A stretch of 64,000 nucleotides of DNA from Trichobilharzia regenti (lineage: Eukaryota; Platyhelminthes; Trematoda; Strigeidida; Schistosomatidae), in the NCBI GenBank assembly GCA_944472135.2, contig OX235262.1, positions 63,922,887 through 63,986,886 of the forward strand, written 5' to 3'. How positions within the stretch are numbered: position 1 is the stretch's first letter; each line of letters opens with the position of its first letter. The notes under the pieces were generated by a model. That model made no database searches. It was not told the origin of the DNA and saw only the letters and a program-made list of their open reading frames with translations. Positions 1 to 9,400 of this stretch are shown in pieces. A program made the translations under genes and the position numbers.

Positions 1-355
1 TCTAAAGCAAGTCACTTTTATCTCTCTTACCTGACCTGGACATCATCTTTCCAAAGACAGACAAAAGCGATGAGAATGTCAAAGACAGTTAGGATCGGGA
101 AAGCAAGAAAGGTGTTCACTCCTCTGAAAACAGAGTGGAAACCCACAGAACAAGGTACAAGATACGGATTTTCAACACTAAAGTGAAGTCAGTCAATACC
201 TCTATATGATTCAGAGGCTGGGTGCATGCGTCAGAAAAACTGCTTTCAACAAGCTACCACAGATTTCCGTCAACGGTTGTCTTGGCTTCGTACTGAAGAC
301 GCGATGGCCAGAAAAGACAAGCAACAAGAACCTCTACCAACGAAGCAACCGAGAA
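1..355 (+). mobile_element. RTE-type retrotransposon 3' fragment (family RTE-B), host of a nested insertion
   Basis: This degraded stretch matches, segment by segment, the C-terminal part of the RTE element at 39465-43316. Shared stretches include the region around 95-180 (compare 42745-42850) and the ARKDKQQ-coding part at 306-330 (compare 42963-42985). It has several stops and frameshifts, so it is a relic. It is interrupted at 355 by the complete minus-strand element 356-3996 and resumes at 4008. Its left end lies at or before base 1. Confidence 0.8.
345..355. repeat. Target-site duplication, left copy (GCAACCGAGAA)
   Basis: The 11-bp word GCAACCGAGAA occurs here and again at 3997-4007, exactly bracketing the 3.64-kb element. 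The host RTE-B reading is continuous when the element and one copy are removed, which supports a genuine target-primed insertion. Confidence 0.9.
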
Positions 356-386
356 CTTTTACTTTTTTTACTTTACTTTACTTCGG

Positions 387-3300
387 CTATCTCCTACGGG
401 AGGATGAGCCGGCTTCATGAACGTCTCGAATCATCGCTGCCCAGGCGCGGCGATCTGAAGCAAGGTTTTGTGATAGGGATATCCAATTCTTGTTCCACAT
501 ACGGAGTCCGTAGACCGTTTGTAGCCCCAGGCACTCCATATCTGCCTTGACTGTACCAAGCCATGTCTTCAGCTGTCCGCCTCTGCGACATCGCCAAGAT
601 GGTAATGGCGAGGGATTTAGAACTGATTTGACCAGATCGTCATCTGGTCGGCGCAGAACATGGCCAAACCACCGAAGGCGGCGTTGTTGGACCAGTACTG
701 GAATTTGGTTGATGTTGTAGCAACGCCGACGCACTTCTTCGTTGGAGAGTTTGTCCTGCCAACGAACATGCAGAATGTACCTGAGACACCAATGGTCTAA
801 TACCTCGAGTCTGCGTAAATCTTCCGCGCGAAGAGGCCAGGTTTCACAGCCATACAGCAGAACGGGTCGTATGGAAGCTTGGTAGATCCGAATTTTAGTC
901 CTGAGACTGATTTCTCTCTTGCTCCATAGAACGCTCCTCAGCTGTAGAAACGCATTCCGGGCGTTGGAGATTCGCGCATTCACTTCGTTTTTCGCTTGGC
1001 CGTTGGGGAGCATTATGGATCCCAGATATCTGAAGGATGGCACAATTTCAATAGGTGCTCCATTTAAGGATAAGATTTCATCATTGCCGGTGGATGTGTT
1101 CGAAAACATTTTGGTTTTGGAAGTGTTAATTTTCAAACCGATAGTAGACGCGAGGTGGTTTATCTGGTCGAGCGCCTGTTGCATATCGGGGAAGTTTTCA
1201 GCTAACAGCACGACGTCGTCGGCGAATTCGAGGTCGGTTATGTGAATATCGGGCGAAAGTTGGACGCCGTGGTGCTCGGTTAGGGCGTGCCGCAAAATCC
1301 AATCAACTGTGAAATTGAACAGGATGGGGGATGCTGGACAACCTTGCCGGACACCGCTGGTTACCTCAAAAGTGCGGGACTCTTCACCGTTCACTCGGAC
1401 TCGAGCTTTGGTGTTGGAGTAGTATGACCTGAGCAGGTTGATTAGCTTGGTCGGAACTCCGTCGAGCTCCATTAGATACCAGAGTGCTCCTCGATCAACT
1501 GAGTCGAATGCCGCTTGGAAGTCGATGAAGCAGGCAACCGTCGGCTGTTGGAATTTGTCCCTGTGTTCCAAAATTCTTCGCAGTGTGAATAATTGATCAA
1601 CACAGCCTCTTCCAGGTCGAAATCCGGCTTGATTTGGCCTTGTTCGCACGTGGCGTTCGGCCGCGAAGCGGTTCAGGAGAATGGAAACAAAAACCTTAGC
1701 AGCGATATCAATCAGACTTATGCCTCGGTAGTTCTCGCATATTGACCTGTCTCCCTTTTTGTGGAACGGTAGCAGAACTGAGGTGCTCCAATCGGAAGGA
1801 ATGGTTTCGGACTCCCAAATTGAGCAGAACAGCGAGTGCAGTGCATCGATTAGCGCTGGAGTGCAGGCCTTGTATATTTCTGGGGGTAGACCATCTTCGC
1901 CCGGAGCTTTTTTGTTTCTGAGTGTGTTAATTGTTTTAGCTATTTCGGTTGGAGTGGGTGGATCGCAGTCAACTACGTAGGGTGTTGGTAAGTGTCGTAT
2001 CGGTCGATGAGACGGTTGACCAGCGTCGCGATTGAGTAGCTGCTTGAAGTGTTCGGCCCATCGTTCCATCTTACCATTGGTGTCCGAAATAATTTCTCCT
2101 GATGCTGTGCGTAACACAGCATGACTGTTAAGGCGTTTGCCAGATGATTGGCGTAAGAGGCGATAAAGTTTTCCGAAATCGCCTACATTTGTTGCTGCTT
2201 CCATGTTAGTCGCCACGTTAGACCAATAGCGATTTCTGTCGTTCCTAGCAGACTGTGTAGCTTTGCGCCTGAGGGAGCGATAAACTGGAGACTTTGCTAG
2301 GCGAGCGTCTCTGGCTTGCGAGGATAGAAGCATGGTGTGCTCTGAAATCCAGTCTTTCTGCTTCTTGGATGTGGTACCCAAATGCGTCATTGAAGCTTTA
2401 GAGACTACTTCTTTGAAATGATTCCATCGTGTCTCGGGTGTATTAGAAGATGTGGATGTTGGTTCATCTGCGGTGCTTAGTTCGGCCTGGATTTGTTTGG
2501 ACAAGGCTTGTCGTCTTGTAGAACATTGAAGCGGGGCAACATTGATACGCTTCGGAGGTCGCGCCTTCTGGCGTGTCGTTAAACGAAGTTTGAATTTCGC
2601 CCTAACTAGAGTATGGTCTGATCCCCCTTTATTTCCGGCCTCTGCTCCACGATAGGATCGACAGTCTTCCACCGAGGAGATCCAGCGTGAGCGCACTAGG
2701 ATGTAGTCGATCTGATGTGCAGTGCGACCGTCGTTCGAATACCAGGTGAGAAGATGTTTTCTGGGGTGTTGAAATCGAGTGTTGGTGATATATAATCGAT
2801 TGTAATCAGAAAAAGATAAAAGTCTATCACCATTACGGCAGCGCTGATCGAGACCGTGTTTGCCTAGTATATGTTTTGTCGCGTCGTCTGAAGGGCCAGT
2901 GCGGGCGTTCCAATCGCCGGCTACTATGAGAACGTCACGCTTTGGGATTTTGTTGATTGCCTCTTGAAGATTGTCATAAAATTCGTCTTTGATACTTTCA
3001 TCAGAGTCGAGGGTTGGGGCATAGACAGCGAGAACAGAAATGTCGAGCGGGGAACCCTTGAACCTAGCGACTGCAACTCTGGAGTTGACCGGTTCGAATG
3101 ATATTAGGGCATTATTGGCTTTGTTACTGAGAGCAAATGCTACCCCATGTTGTCCCGAATTATTCTGGGGGCCACTATGAAGCAACCAGAATGAAGAATC
3201 TGTTCCAGGAACGGCTATTCGGCGGGAGCCATGATCGGGTAACCTCACTTCAGATAGACACGCTATGTCTACCTTGTAGTCATATAAAGAACGCATGGTG

Positions 3301-3479
3301 ATAGACTGGCTACCAGGATCCAACAGCGTCCTAACATTCCAGCAGCCAACAAATAGTTGGTTTCTAAGTGTTAATTTCCCAGCTAGCTTACTTTTCACAC
3401 TGGCCACCGGGTGAGCACAGGGCGCGTCGCTTACCGGGAACGCCGTAGCATGGTGAGAGTTGTTTGTAGGAGAGTTCAT
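387..3479 (-). CDS. Endonuclease-reverse transcriptase polyprotein of RTE-like element, intact 1030 aa
   Basis: The single ORF encodes the machinery for target-primed reverse transcription. The N-terminal third is an apurinic-type endonuclease: WNVRTL near residue 47, a conserved Glu in CLSEVRLP, then VYAPT, GDWNAR, the DGRTAHQIDYIL block and the terminal SDH (GGSDHTLV). The central part is a reverse transcriptase with NYRGISL, QAGFRPGRGCVDQLF, the first catalytic Asp in FIDFQAAFDSVD, GVRQGCPASP, and the FADD box at residues 752-755 (codons near 1226-1215). The C-terminus has the RYLGS thumb region and a WFGHVLRRPDDD block common in RTE proteins. All catalytic motifs are present and no stop or frameshift is seen. 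Length of about 1000 aa fits the RTE clade. The start ATG at 3479 is the first in frame; a short upstream leader precedes it. Confidence 0.92.
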   Translation of the reverse strand: MNSPTNNSHHATAFPVSDAPCAHPVASVKSKLAGKLTLRNQLFVGCWNVRTLLDPGSQSITMRSLYDYKVDIACLSEVRLPDHGSRRIAVPGTDSSFWLLHSGPQNNSGQHGVAFALSNKANNALISFEPVNSRVAVARFKGSPLDISVLAVYAPTLDSDESIKDEFYDNLQEAINKIPKRDVLIVAGDWNARTGPSDDATKHILGKHGLDQRCRNGDRLLSFSDYNRLYITNTRFQHPRKHLLTWYSNDGRTAHQIDYILVRSRWISSVEDCRSYRGAEAGNKGGSDHTLVRAKFKLRLTTRQKARPPKRINVAPLQCSTRRQALSKQIQAELSTADEPTSTSSNTPETRWNHFKEVVSKASMTHLGTTSKKQKDWISEHTMLLSSQARDARLAKSPVYRSLRRKATQSARNDRNRYWSNVATNMEAATNVGDFGKLYRLLRQSSGKRLNSHAVLRTASGEIISDTNGKMERWAEHFKQLLNRDAGQPSHRPIRHLPTPYVVDCDPPTPTEIAKTINTLRNKKAPGEDGLPPEIYKACTPALIDALHSLFCSIWESETIPSDWSTSVLLPFHKKGDRSICENYRGISLIDIAAKVFVSILLNRFAAERHVRTRPNQAGFRPGRGCVDQLFTLRRILEHRDKFQQPTVACFIDFQAAFDSVDRGALWYLMELDGVPTKLINLLRSYYSNTKARVRVNGEESRTFEVTSGVRQGCPASPILFNFTVDWILRHALTEHHGVQLSPDIHITDLEFADDVVLLAENFPDMQQALDQINHLASTIGLKINTSKTKMFSNTSTGNDEILSLNGAPIEIVPSFRYLGSIMLPNGQAKNEVNARISNARNAFLQLRSVLWSKREISLRTKIRIYQASIRPVLLYGCETWPLRAEDLRRLEVLDHWCLRYILHVRWQDKLSNEEVRRRCYNINQIPVLVQQRRLRWFGHVLRRPDDDLVKSVLNPSPLPSWRCRRGGQLKTWLGTVKADMECLGLQTVYGLRMWNKNWISLSQNLASDRRAWAAMIRDVHEAGSSSRRR

Positions 3480-3996
3480 GAAGTTTCTTGGGAATTTGGT
3501 ACGAGTGATGTCCCCAGCATCGCTCGGCCTTTTGTTTGAGAGTGCAGCTCTAGCCTTTACACAGCCAAGTGTGACCTACAAGGCAGTAGGAGTGGAGTAA
3601 GGAGTCCACTATCCATTGGCAGCCGGTGACCGGAGTTCGGTTCATACGCCTTTTTGAATGGGGCCAGACATCCAGGACATCCAACAAGCCCTTTGTCCAT
3701 ACGTCTGCCGGTGAGCTCCAGTGAGCTTCATACGCCAATCGTTGGAGGTTTGGAATCAGGGTTTAGCCATCTCCCCTAGACTGTCATCCAATGGACAGTC
3801 AACCCGGTGGAGAGCGCCGGGCATCCGCTTTTGCCCTCTCACTTTAGTGAGAAACACCTCCGCCACGTGAAGGCAGTGAGTAGGACTTCCTCAGGAGAGG
3901 CTATGTAAGACGCACGGTCATATGGGAGCATTTCAAGAGGTGTGCGGAGGGGTGGCCAACCCGCAGCGCAAGACACCCACCCCCGACCATCCTGAG
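3480..3996 (-). other. 5' leader of the complete RTE-like element
   Basis: This 517-bp leader is more GC-rich than its surroundings. It contains a small ORF (3738-3550, 62 codons) with no recognised motif. Close to the 5' terminus a strong GC stem can form: GGGGTGG on the plus strand at 3949-3955 pairs with CCACCCC at 3977-3983, with a 21-nt loop. Structured 5' ends, in some cases ribozymes of the HDV type, are known in R2 and RTE-type elements. Whether this is one is only a hypothesis. Confidence 0.5.
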
Positions 3997-4007
3997 GCAA
4001 CCGAGAA
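3997..4007. repeat. Target-site duplication, right copy (GCAACCGAGAA)
   Basis: It is identical to 345-355 and marks the 5' junction of the nested element. Confidence 0.9.
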
Positions 4008-4068
4008 ACCTATCGTCCAACAAATATGAAGATTAAAATGGAGGTAGATTGAACGCACGCTTAGGAGA
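4008..4068 (+). mobile_element. Continuation of the RTE-B fragment after the nested insertion
   Basis: Bases 4008-4068 line up with 43019-43080 of the full RTE-B copy (CAAATA, AAATGGAG and ACGCTTAGGAGA correspond in order). Together with 1-355 this proves that the 3.64-kb element was inserted inside an existing RTE-B copy. Confidence 0.7.
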
Positions 4069-4084
4069 CGTTATACTAATATAT

Positions 4085-5083
4085 AAGGTTTCGCGTGTGC
4101 GTTATATTTCTTGACCTAAAGGCAGCATTCGACTCTGTCGATCGAGAAGTTCTCTGGAGATGCGTGGCTGTAAAGGGAATTCCGAGAAAATATATTGCAC
4201 TGATTAAGGCACTCTACTCGTACTCATACAGCCAGGTGAGGGCTTACGGCGACCTGTCATCTGAACTGGTGACGACTAGTGGTGTCCGTCAAGGATGCCC
4301 ATTTCTATTCAACTTCATCATAGATGTACTAATGGACTTAACCCTAAGTGACTTCAGCGACTCAGGGATTAACTTGCTACCAGGGAATAATCTCGTTGAC
4401 TTAGAATATGCAGACGATATAGTCCTTCTAGGCGAAGACGTTGACAAAATTCAGAGTCTTCTAAACACCTTGAGCTGCAAACTACGAATGTTTGGCATGC
4501 GATTCGCTCCCGCCAAATGCAAGATGATGTTACAGGACTGGACTACAGCGATTTGTAGATTAGAAATAACAAGTGAAGTGGTAGAGCACGCTGACAGCTT
4601 CACTTATTTGGGAAGTACCATCAGCCAGTGCCAACGGGTTGATCTCTGACGAAATCTCAGCACGAATACAGGGGGTTCGTTTCGCATTTACCAGTTTACG
4701 CCGATTCTGGCGTAGACGAGATGTTCGACTATCGACCAAAGGGCGGGTGTACTGCTCATCAGTCCGCTCCGTCCTCCTTTATGGTCAGTTGTGAGACCTG
4801 GCCACTGAGATTGGAAGACATGAAAAGACTAGCTGTCTTTGATCATAGGTGCCTGCGCTCTATTTCCCGTGTAAGGTGGCATAATAAGGTGAGCAACATT
4901 GAAGTTAGGCGCAGAGTTCTAGGTAAACAGGGGAAATCAATCGACGAAGTCGTGAAGCTACAAAGACTGAGATGGTTAGGACATGTGTTACGTATGCCAA
5001 GTCATCGCCTTCCTCGACGAGCAATGTTAGTGGATATAGGGTCAGGCTGCAAAAAAGCTAGCGGCGGTCAATCAAAAACATGG
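4085..5083 (+). mobile_element. RTE-like fragment of a third family (family C), RT part, broken
   Basis: The stretch 4095-4646 reads as reverse transcriptase: FLDLKAAFDSVDREVLW carries the first catalytic Asp, then TSGVRQGCP, and LEYADDIVLL (codons near 4398-4427) is the YADD box. FTYLGSTIS ends the first frame. After a frameshift near 4645, further pieces follow, including CETWPLR and [21 protein letters not shown] (about 4780-5030). The endonuclease part is missing, so the copy is 5'-truncated, and stops and frameshifts make it a pseudogene. It is cut at 5083 by a copy of the same family in opposite orientation and continues at 5586. Confidence 0.8.
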
Positions 5084-5585
5084 CCTGTCTGTCTGTCTGT
5101 TTTCGACATAGAACTTGGCACAAATGTGCGGAAGTTCAAGTTGCCACATTCCGTGTAGCACGCGAAGCAAGAGAACAAAGTACAAGAAAAGCACAATAGA
5201 AACAGTGAGCAGAGGTGTGAGACAAAGGAGTAATAAAGAAATACAAAACAGTTTCATTGAAGATCATAAGTCACAGGGAGTGGATGCATCTGCGCCACTG
5301 AGAACGATTTTGAGCCATGTCACCAATTGTTTCCAACCATAGATTTTCACCGTCCCGAGGATCCCAGCCTGGAAGTCTACACCTTCCTACGTGGCTTAGA
5401 CTAACTGTTGTAGATTTCATTGACTGGTGCCATGTTTTTGTTTGACCGCCGCTAGCTTTTTTGCAGCCTGACCCTATATCCGCTAACATTGCTCGTCGAG
5501 GGAGGCGATGGCTTGGCATACGTAACACATGTCCTGACCATCTCAGTCTTTGTAGCTTCACGACTTCGTCGATTGATTTCCCCTG
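5084..5585 (-). mobile_element. 5'-truncated family-C copy inserted in opposite orientation into a family-C element
   Basis: Read on the minus strand from 5585, it starts at AGGGGAAATCAATCG and codes the last part of the RT protein (5585-5271, including [21 protein letters not shown] and a final SQWRRCIHSL). It then runs through a 3' untranslated region to a CAGA-repeat tail at 5104-5084. The plus-strand sequence left (…AAAACATGG, ends 5083) and right (TGGCACCAG, from 5586) joins into one continuous element when these 502 bp are removed. TGG is present at both junctions. The family therefore moved after the outer copy was in place. Confidence 0.75.
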
Positions 5586-5935
5586 TGGCACCAGTCAATG
5601 AAATCTACAACAGTTAGTCTAAGCCACGTAGGAAGGTGTAGACTTCCAGGCTGGGGTCCTCGGGACGGTAAAAATGTATGGTTGGAAACAATTGGTGGCA
5701 TGGCTCAAAATCGTTCTCAGTGGCTCAGATGCATCCACTCCTTGTGACTTATGATTTCCAATGAAACTGTTTTGTTGTTCGTTATTACTCTTCCTTTGTC
5801 TCACTCCTCTGCTTACTGCATTATGCTTTTTCTTGTACTTACTTCTCTTGCTTCGCGTGCTATATGGAGTGTGGCGACTTGAACTGGTGCACATTTGTGT
5901 AAAGTTCTATGTCGAAAACAGACAGACAGACTAAT
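5586..5935 (+). mobile_element. 3' end of the interrupted family-C element
   Basis: It continues the element from 5083, with the last codons of the RT protein (SQWLRCIHSL near 5711-5740, ending TGA). A 3' UTR follows that nearly duplicates 5084-5270 in inverted orientation and ends in a CAGACAGACAGAC tail near 5930. The same 3' terminus occurs at 62620-62717 and in decayed form at 17905-18150. Confidence 0.75.
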
Positions 5936-6168
5936 ATATAATATACTGGTATGTTTATCTCCGCTGATAGTGTAAAGTCAACATAAACGATCAGCCGTAC
6001 AGGCGTCGGTTATGCAAACGTTAACTGAGTAATTGATCTTACAATTTACTGAAAGGAATCAAGGTATGGATTACTACGTCGCTCTGGTGCAAAAGAATAA
6101 GAGAAATTTGCCAAATTCAACTGATATACTAACGATACTTTAAAAATTATGTCAAACAGATTACTTAC
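5936..6168. other. KLHL12-like intron, no recognised content
   Basis: Between the family-C tail and exon g I see only AT-rich intron sequence. Confidence 0.5.
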
Positions 6169-6429
6169 CCAGCTGCAACATATATCTTGCCAGCCAATGG
6201 ACAAGCACCAACATAACAACGCGGCACATTCATACTTGTAATCACTGTCCACTGGTCTAATCGTGTATTGTAAGCCTCCACAGAATCCAAATGCAATGGA
6301 CCACGACCTTCAGCACCACCGTAACCACCGCATACATATATGGTTTCTCCTAATAAAGCACAACCAGCTCCTGAACGACGCATATACATTGGTTTGCAGG
6401 TCGACCAAGTGCCACAATGAAGATCAAAA
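6169..6429 (-). CDS. KLHL12: KLHL12-like exon g: Kelch blades 4-5
   Basis: The acceptor is ATAATTAG and the donor GTAAGT. The phase-2 junction with exon f gives SMEA followed by [20 protein letters not shown]. Further residues [36 protein letters not shown] and KIYVAAG match the last complete part of KLHL12. It leaves in phase 2, so a further exon for the final blade must lie to the left. None is found between 1 and 6168, where only retroelements are seen. Confidence 0.92.
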
Positions 6430-9400
6430 CTAATTATGAAGTAAAAACAAGATCGAAGAAAGTTGTCAATAGATTAATACAATCCTGAGGTACAACTTAC
6501 ATTAAGCATGAAAAGCGCGTCAAGGTCCTTAAGTACGTTGGCAGATCAAATTTAGACAAGTGGGAATTCTAAACTCTTGATTTATTTCTCTTACAAATAT
6601 TTCGTATATCATATCCAGATAATACATACGCTGACTATTTTGACGCTGAAACTATTAACCGAAAGGGAATACAAACACAAACGGTTTGTACTCATGAAAA
6701 CTATACACTTCATAAAATACCTTTCTCGGTGATTCATTGATGAATAGTCACACTTACTGAATGAGATAAATCACAGTTTTATAAGTGAGAATTCAGTCCT
6801 TTTGTTATGTTGATTTGCAGATATTTGATCAATTTCAAGTTTGATAACGAAGTGGCTCCAGTTAGAGAACCACCAAGTCCACTAACTTGAGTATGAGGAC
6901 AGATACTGACCGATGGCACTGGTGGTAGCGCTATATATCACGAACTGACAGAGTTTTGCTCCGTTGGCTGATCGATCAACAAGGTCGCCTTGTCACCTAA
7001 AGCCCCTAAGTGCGTACTGTTGAGGAGTCACAAATAGGTACGAAATGGCCGTCCAGTACTCTCTGGTTTCCTAAATGAAGTCAACTCGAGAATATCCGGT
7101 AACTGACTTTATGACCTGTTTGGACGAGGTGGTCTAATATCGAACTGTTGATGCTTCTTACTACACCTTTATCAAGCCCAAATGCCATGTGTTGCCGAGT
7201 ACGAAAGTCTAAGTTCCTAGAAAAACGCGGTCAATATAACTGGCTCTACATGAGAAGAGGAAGTGTTAGATACAAATATATTGGAATTCCAAGACGTCAT
7301 GTAGTTCATTGCTTTATGTTGTCTAACTTCAACTAATGAGTTCGAGAAAAAATGACCTTAACCTACTTCACCCTGACTAGAGGTTACAGTTTTAGGCGGA
7401 ATACAATAGCCACAGTACATGAGGAATTATTATTGCACAGAGTTATTCTTACATGTAAGAGTAATAAATATAAATTGGTTAAATAAACCTTCATTTAAAT
7501 TTAGATATGTGCTCAAAATGGGTCAGCTCGAAAATTGGCGAAATTAAAGTACTATGAAATGTGTTATTGACACTTACGCCTCCATACTGTTGAGTAAATG
7601 AAATCCATCATAACCTCCTAAACAATAGAGGATATCGTCAACAGCAACTAGGCCAGCTCCTTCACGTGCTGTAGTCATCTCTTCGAGAATTCTCCATTCA
7701 TCAATTTTTGGATGATAAACTTCAAGTGATCGAAGACGTGATTGACCATCGAAACCACCACAGACATAAATTAAACCTGTAACAAAGAAGAATTTCAAAA
7801 GTCTGAAATTCATCTTATTGATTTACTACGTAGAGCATGTTGCATCGAATAGTTGAAGCGAAGCATATTATTACTAGTGACTAAGTCGTCCAAAACCCAT
7901 AGCCAGTGAGCTGTAGAAGTCAATGTTATGGACTATACAATAATGTGTGAATATAAAACTTTCATCAAATGAATATGGGTCAGTGAATTATTGCCGGAAT
8001 TAACCAGTCCTTTATCAACAAAGAAAATCGACTTCAAGTATTTAATAAACCCTTGCCTTTGCACTTTGTTTTTTAGCTAATTCGGAAATTCTTTCAAATA
8101 CGTTATATAATTTGGTATGAAAGTTCCCAGTCCACTAAACAAAGTTCATACATGATTACCGAGTTAACACCATATTTTGTAACTTGAAATGAAACCGGTT
8201 GTAGCAGAGTGAAGATAAGCATACGTTGCCTGACCTGATAAGAGATTCAAAAGAGTGTTGCACACATTTTCTAATTAGTCGGTGCATCATGGGCCGTTTT
8301 AATGAGTGCAAAACTAATAATAGATGACAACTAACAGGAATTATTATTGTTCCCTTGAGTTTCGAGTGGAACATAAGGCTTCAGCAACACATCTCCACTT
8401 TGTTCTATTTTCTGTCATCCTCTTCAGATGGCTCTACGACTGCCCGTAATCTCTCATCTTCTCCTCGCACTCTCTCCTCCATATCACCCTCGCACCTACG
8501 ACCAACTCGTCGTTCCGCCATTCGAAACCCACTCGAGCAATGGACTGGTGCGCGATGTCATTTGACGATCTCCTCAGTGTATGCCCAATCCATCTCCATT
8601 TTCACCTAGATATTTGTTGGTTTTGGCCATTTGATTTTCAGTGTAGAAGGAAGGCAGCTGTTGATAAAAGTCTGCAGCTATCTGTTTAAAATCCTTTTCG
8701 TGACACACTGGTTAAGTTTCTGACCCGTATAGAAGGACCGGTTTGACATTGGTGTTGAAAATCCCATTCTTGTTCTTTATACTGAGTTATTGCAGATGAT
8801 TTCCAAACTGGTTTCAGGTTGATGAAGGTGTATCTTGCCTTTCCGATTCTGGCTGGCACCGACATCGTCATCCCTTCTGCCTACCGTTGAAACAACGCTT
8901 GTTAGATAAGTGAAGGAAGTGACTTTTTCTCGAATTTCTCTTGTTGAAAGTGATTGGTGCAGGCTTCTGTTGTTGGTTGGTTATCTTCACCACCTCCGTC
9001 TTCTCTATATTCACCTGAAGTCTTGTCTTCCTTGCTTCTTCAACCAGTTTCTTGGTTTTCGCTAATAGAAGTAGACAAAATAATTGCATATGGCTTCAAT
9101 CAGAAGTTTGCACAAAAGTGAACTAGATTAATCTCTCACACTTTAAAACAGGACACACAAGATTATAAAAAACACCGTATGATGCTAAAATGAAAGAATA
9201 TGTGTGAACGAAAGAATGATTGAATGACGACTAGTGAAACTTTTGAGGATCTAAAAGACATTAAGCAGTCAATACATTGTCAACGATTCTGAACCCTCCA
9301 CAACAATTGATACTTACCATTCAATGGACTACGATCACACAACGCACGTGACTCAGACCAACAGTTAATCACTGTAGGTATTCGAGTTATGTTTCGATAT

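Larger units (their letters stand above)
356..3996 (-). mobile_element. Complete RTE-like non-LTR retrotransposon, inserted in an older RTE copy
   Basis: A 3641-bp element on the minus strand is delimited by an 11-bp TSD. Read 5' to 3' it has a roughly 517-bp leader (3996 to 3480), one uninterrupted 1030-codon ORF (3479-387) and a very short 3' end (386-356). That 3' end is made of GTAAA-like repeats directly after the stop, the short tandem tail usual for RTE elements. The intact ORF, clear TSD and preserved 5' leader indicate a young, possibly mobile copy. The family name is not assigned. SR2-like RTE families are known from schistosomes, but I cannot confirm the match without a library search. 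Confidence 0.9.

Noticed and set aside
206..550. 114-codon plus ORF at 206-550
   Set aside because: It crosses the junction between the RTE-B relic and the nested element and matches neither frame; chance.
919..1980. Plus-strand ORFs (919-1245, 1759-1980) opposite the RTE ORF
   Set aside because: They are antisense shadows of the 1030-codon endonuclease-RT gene.
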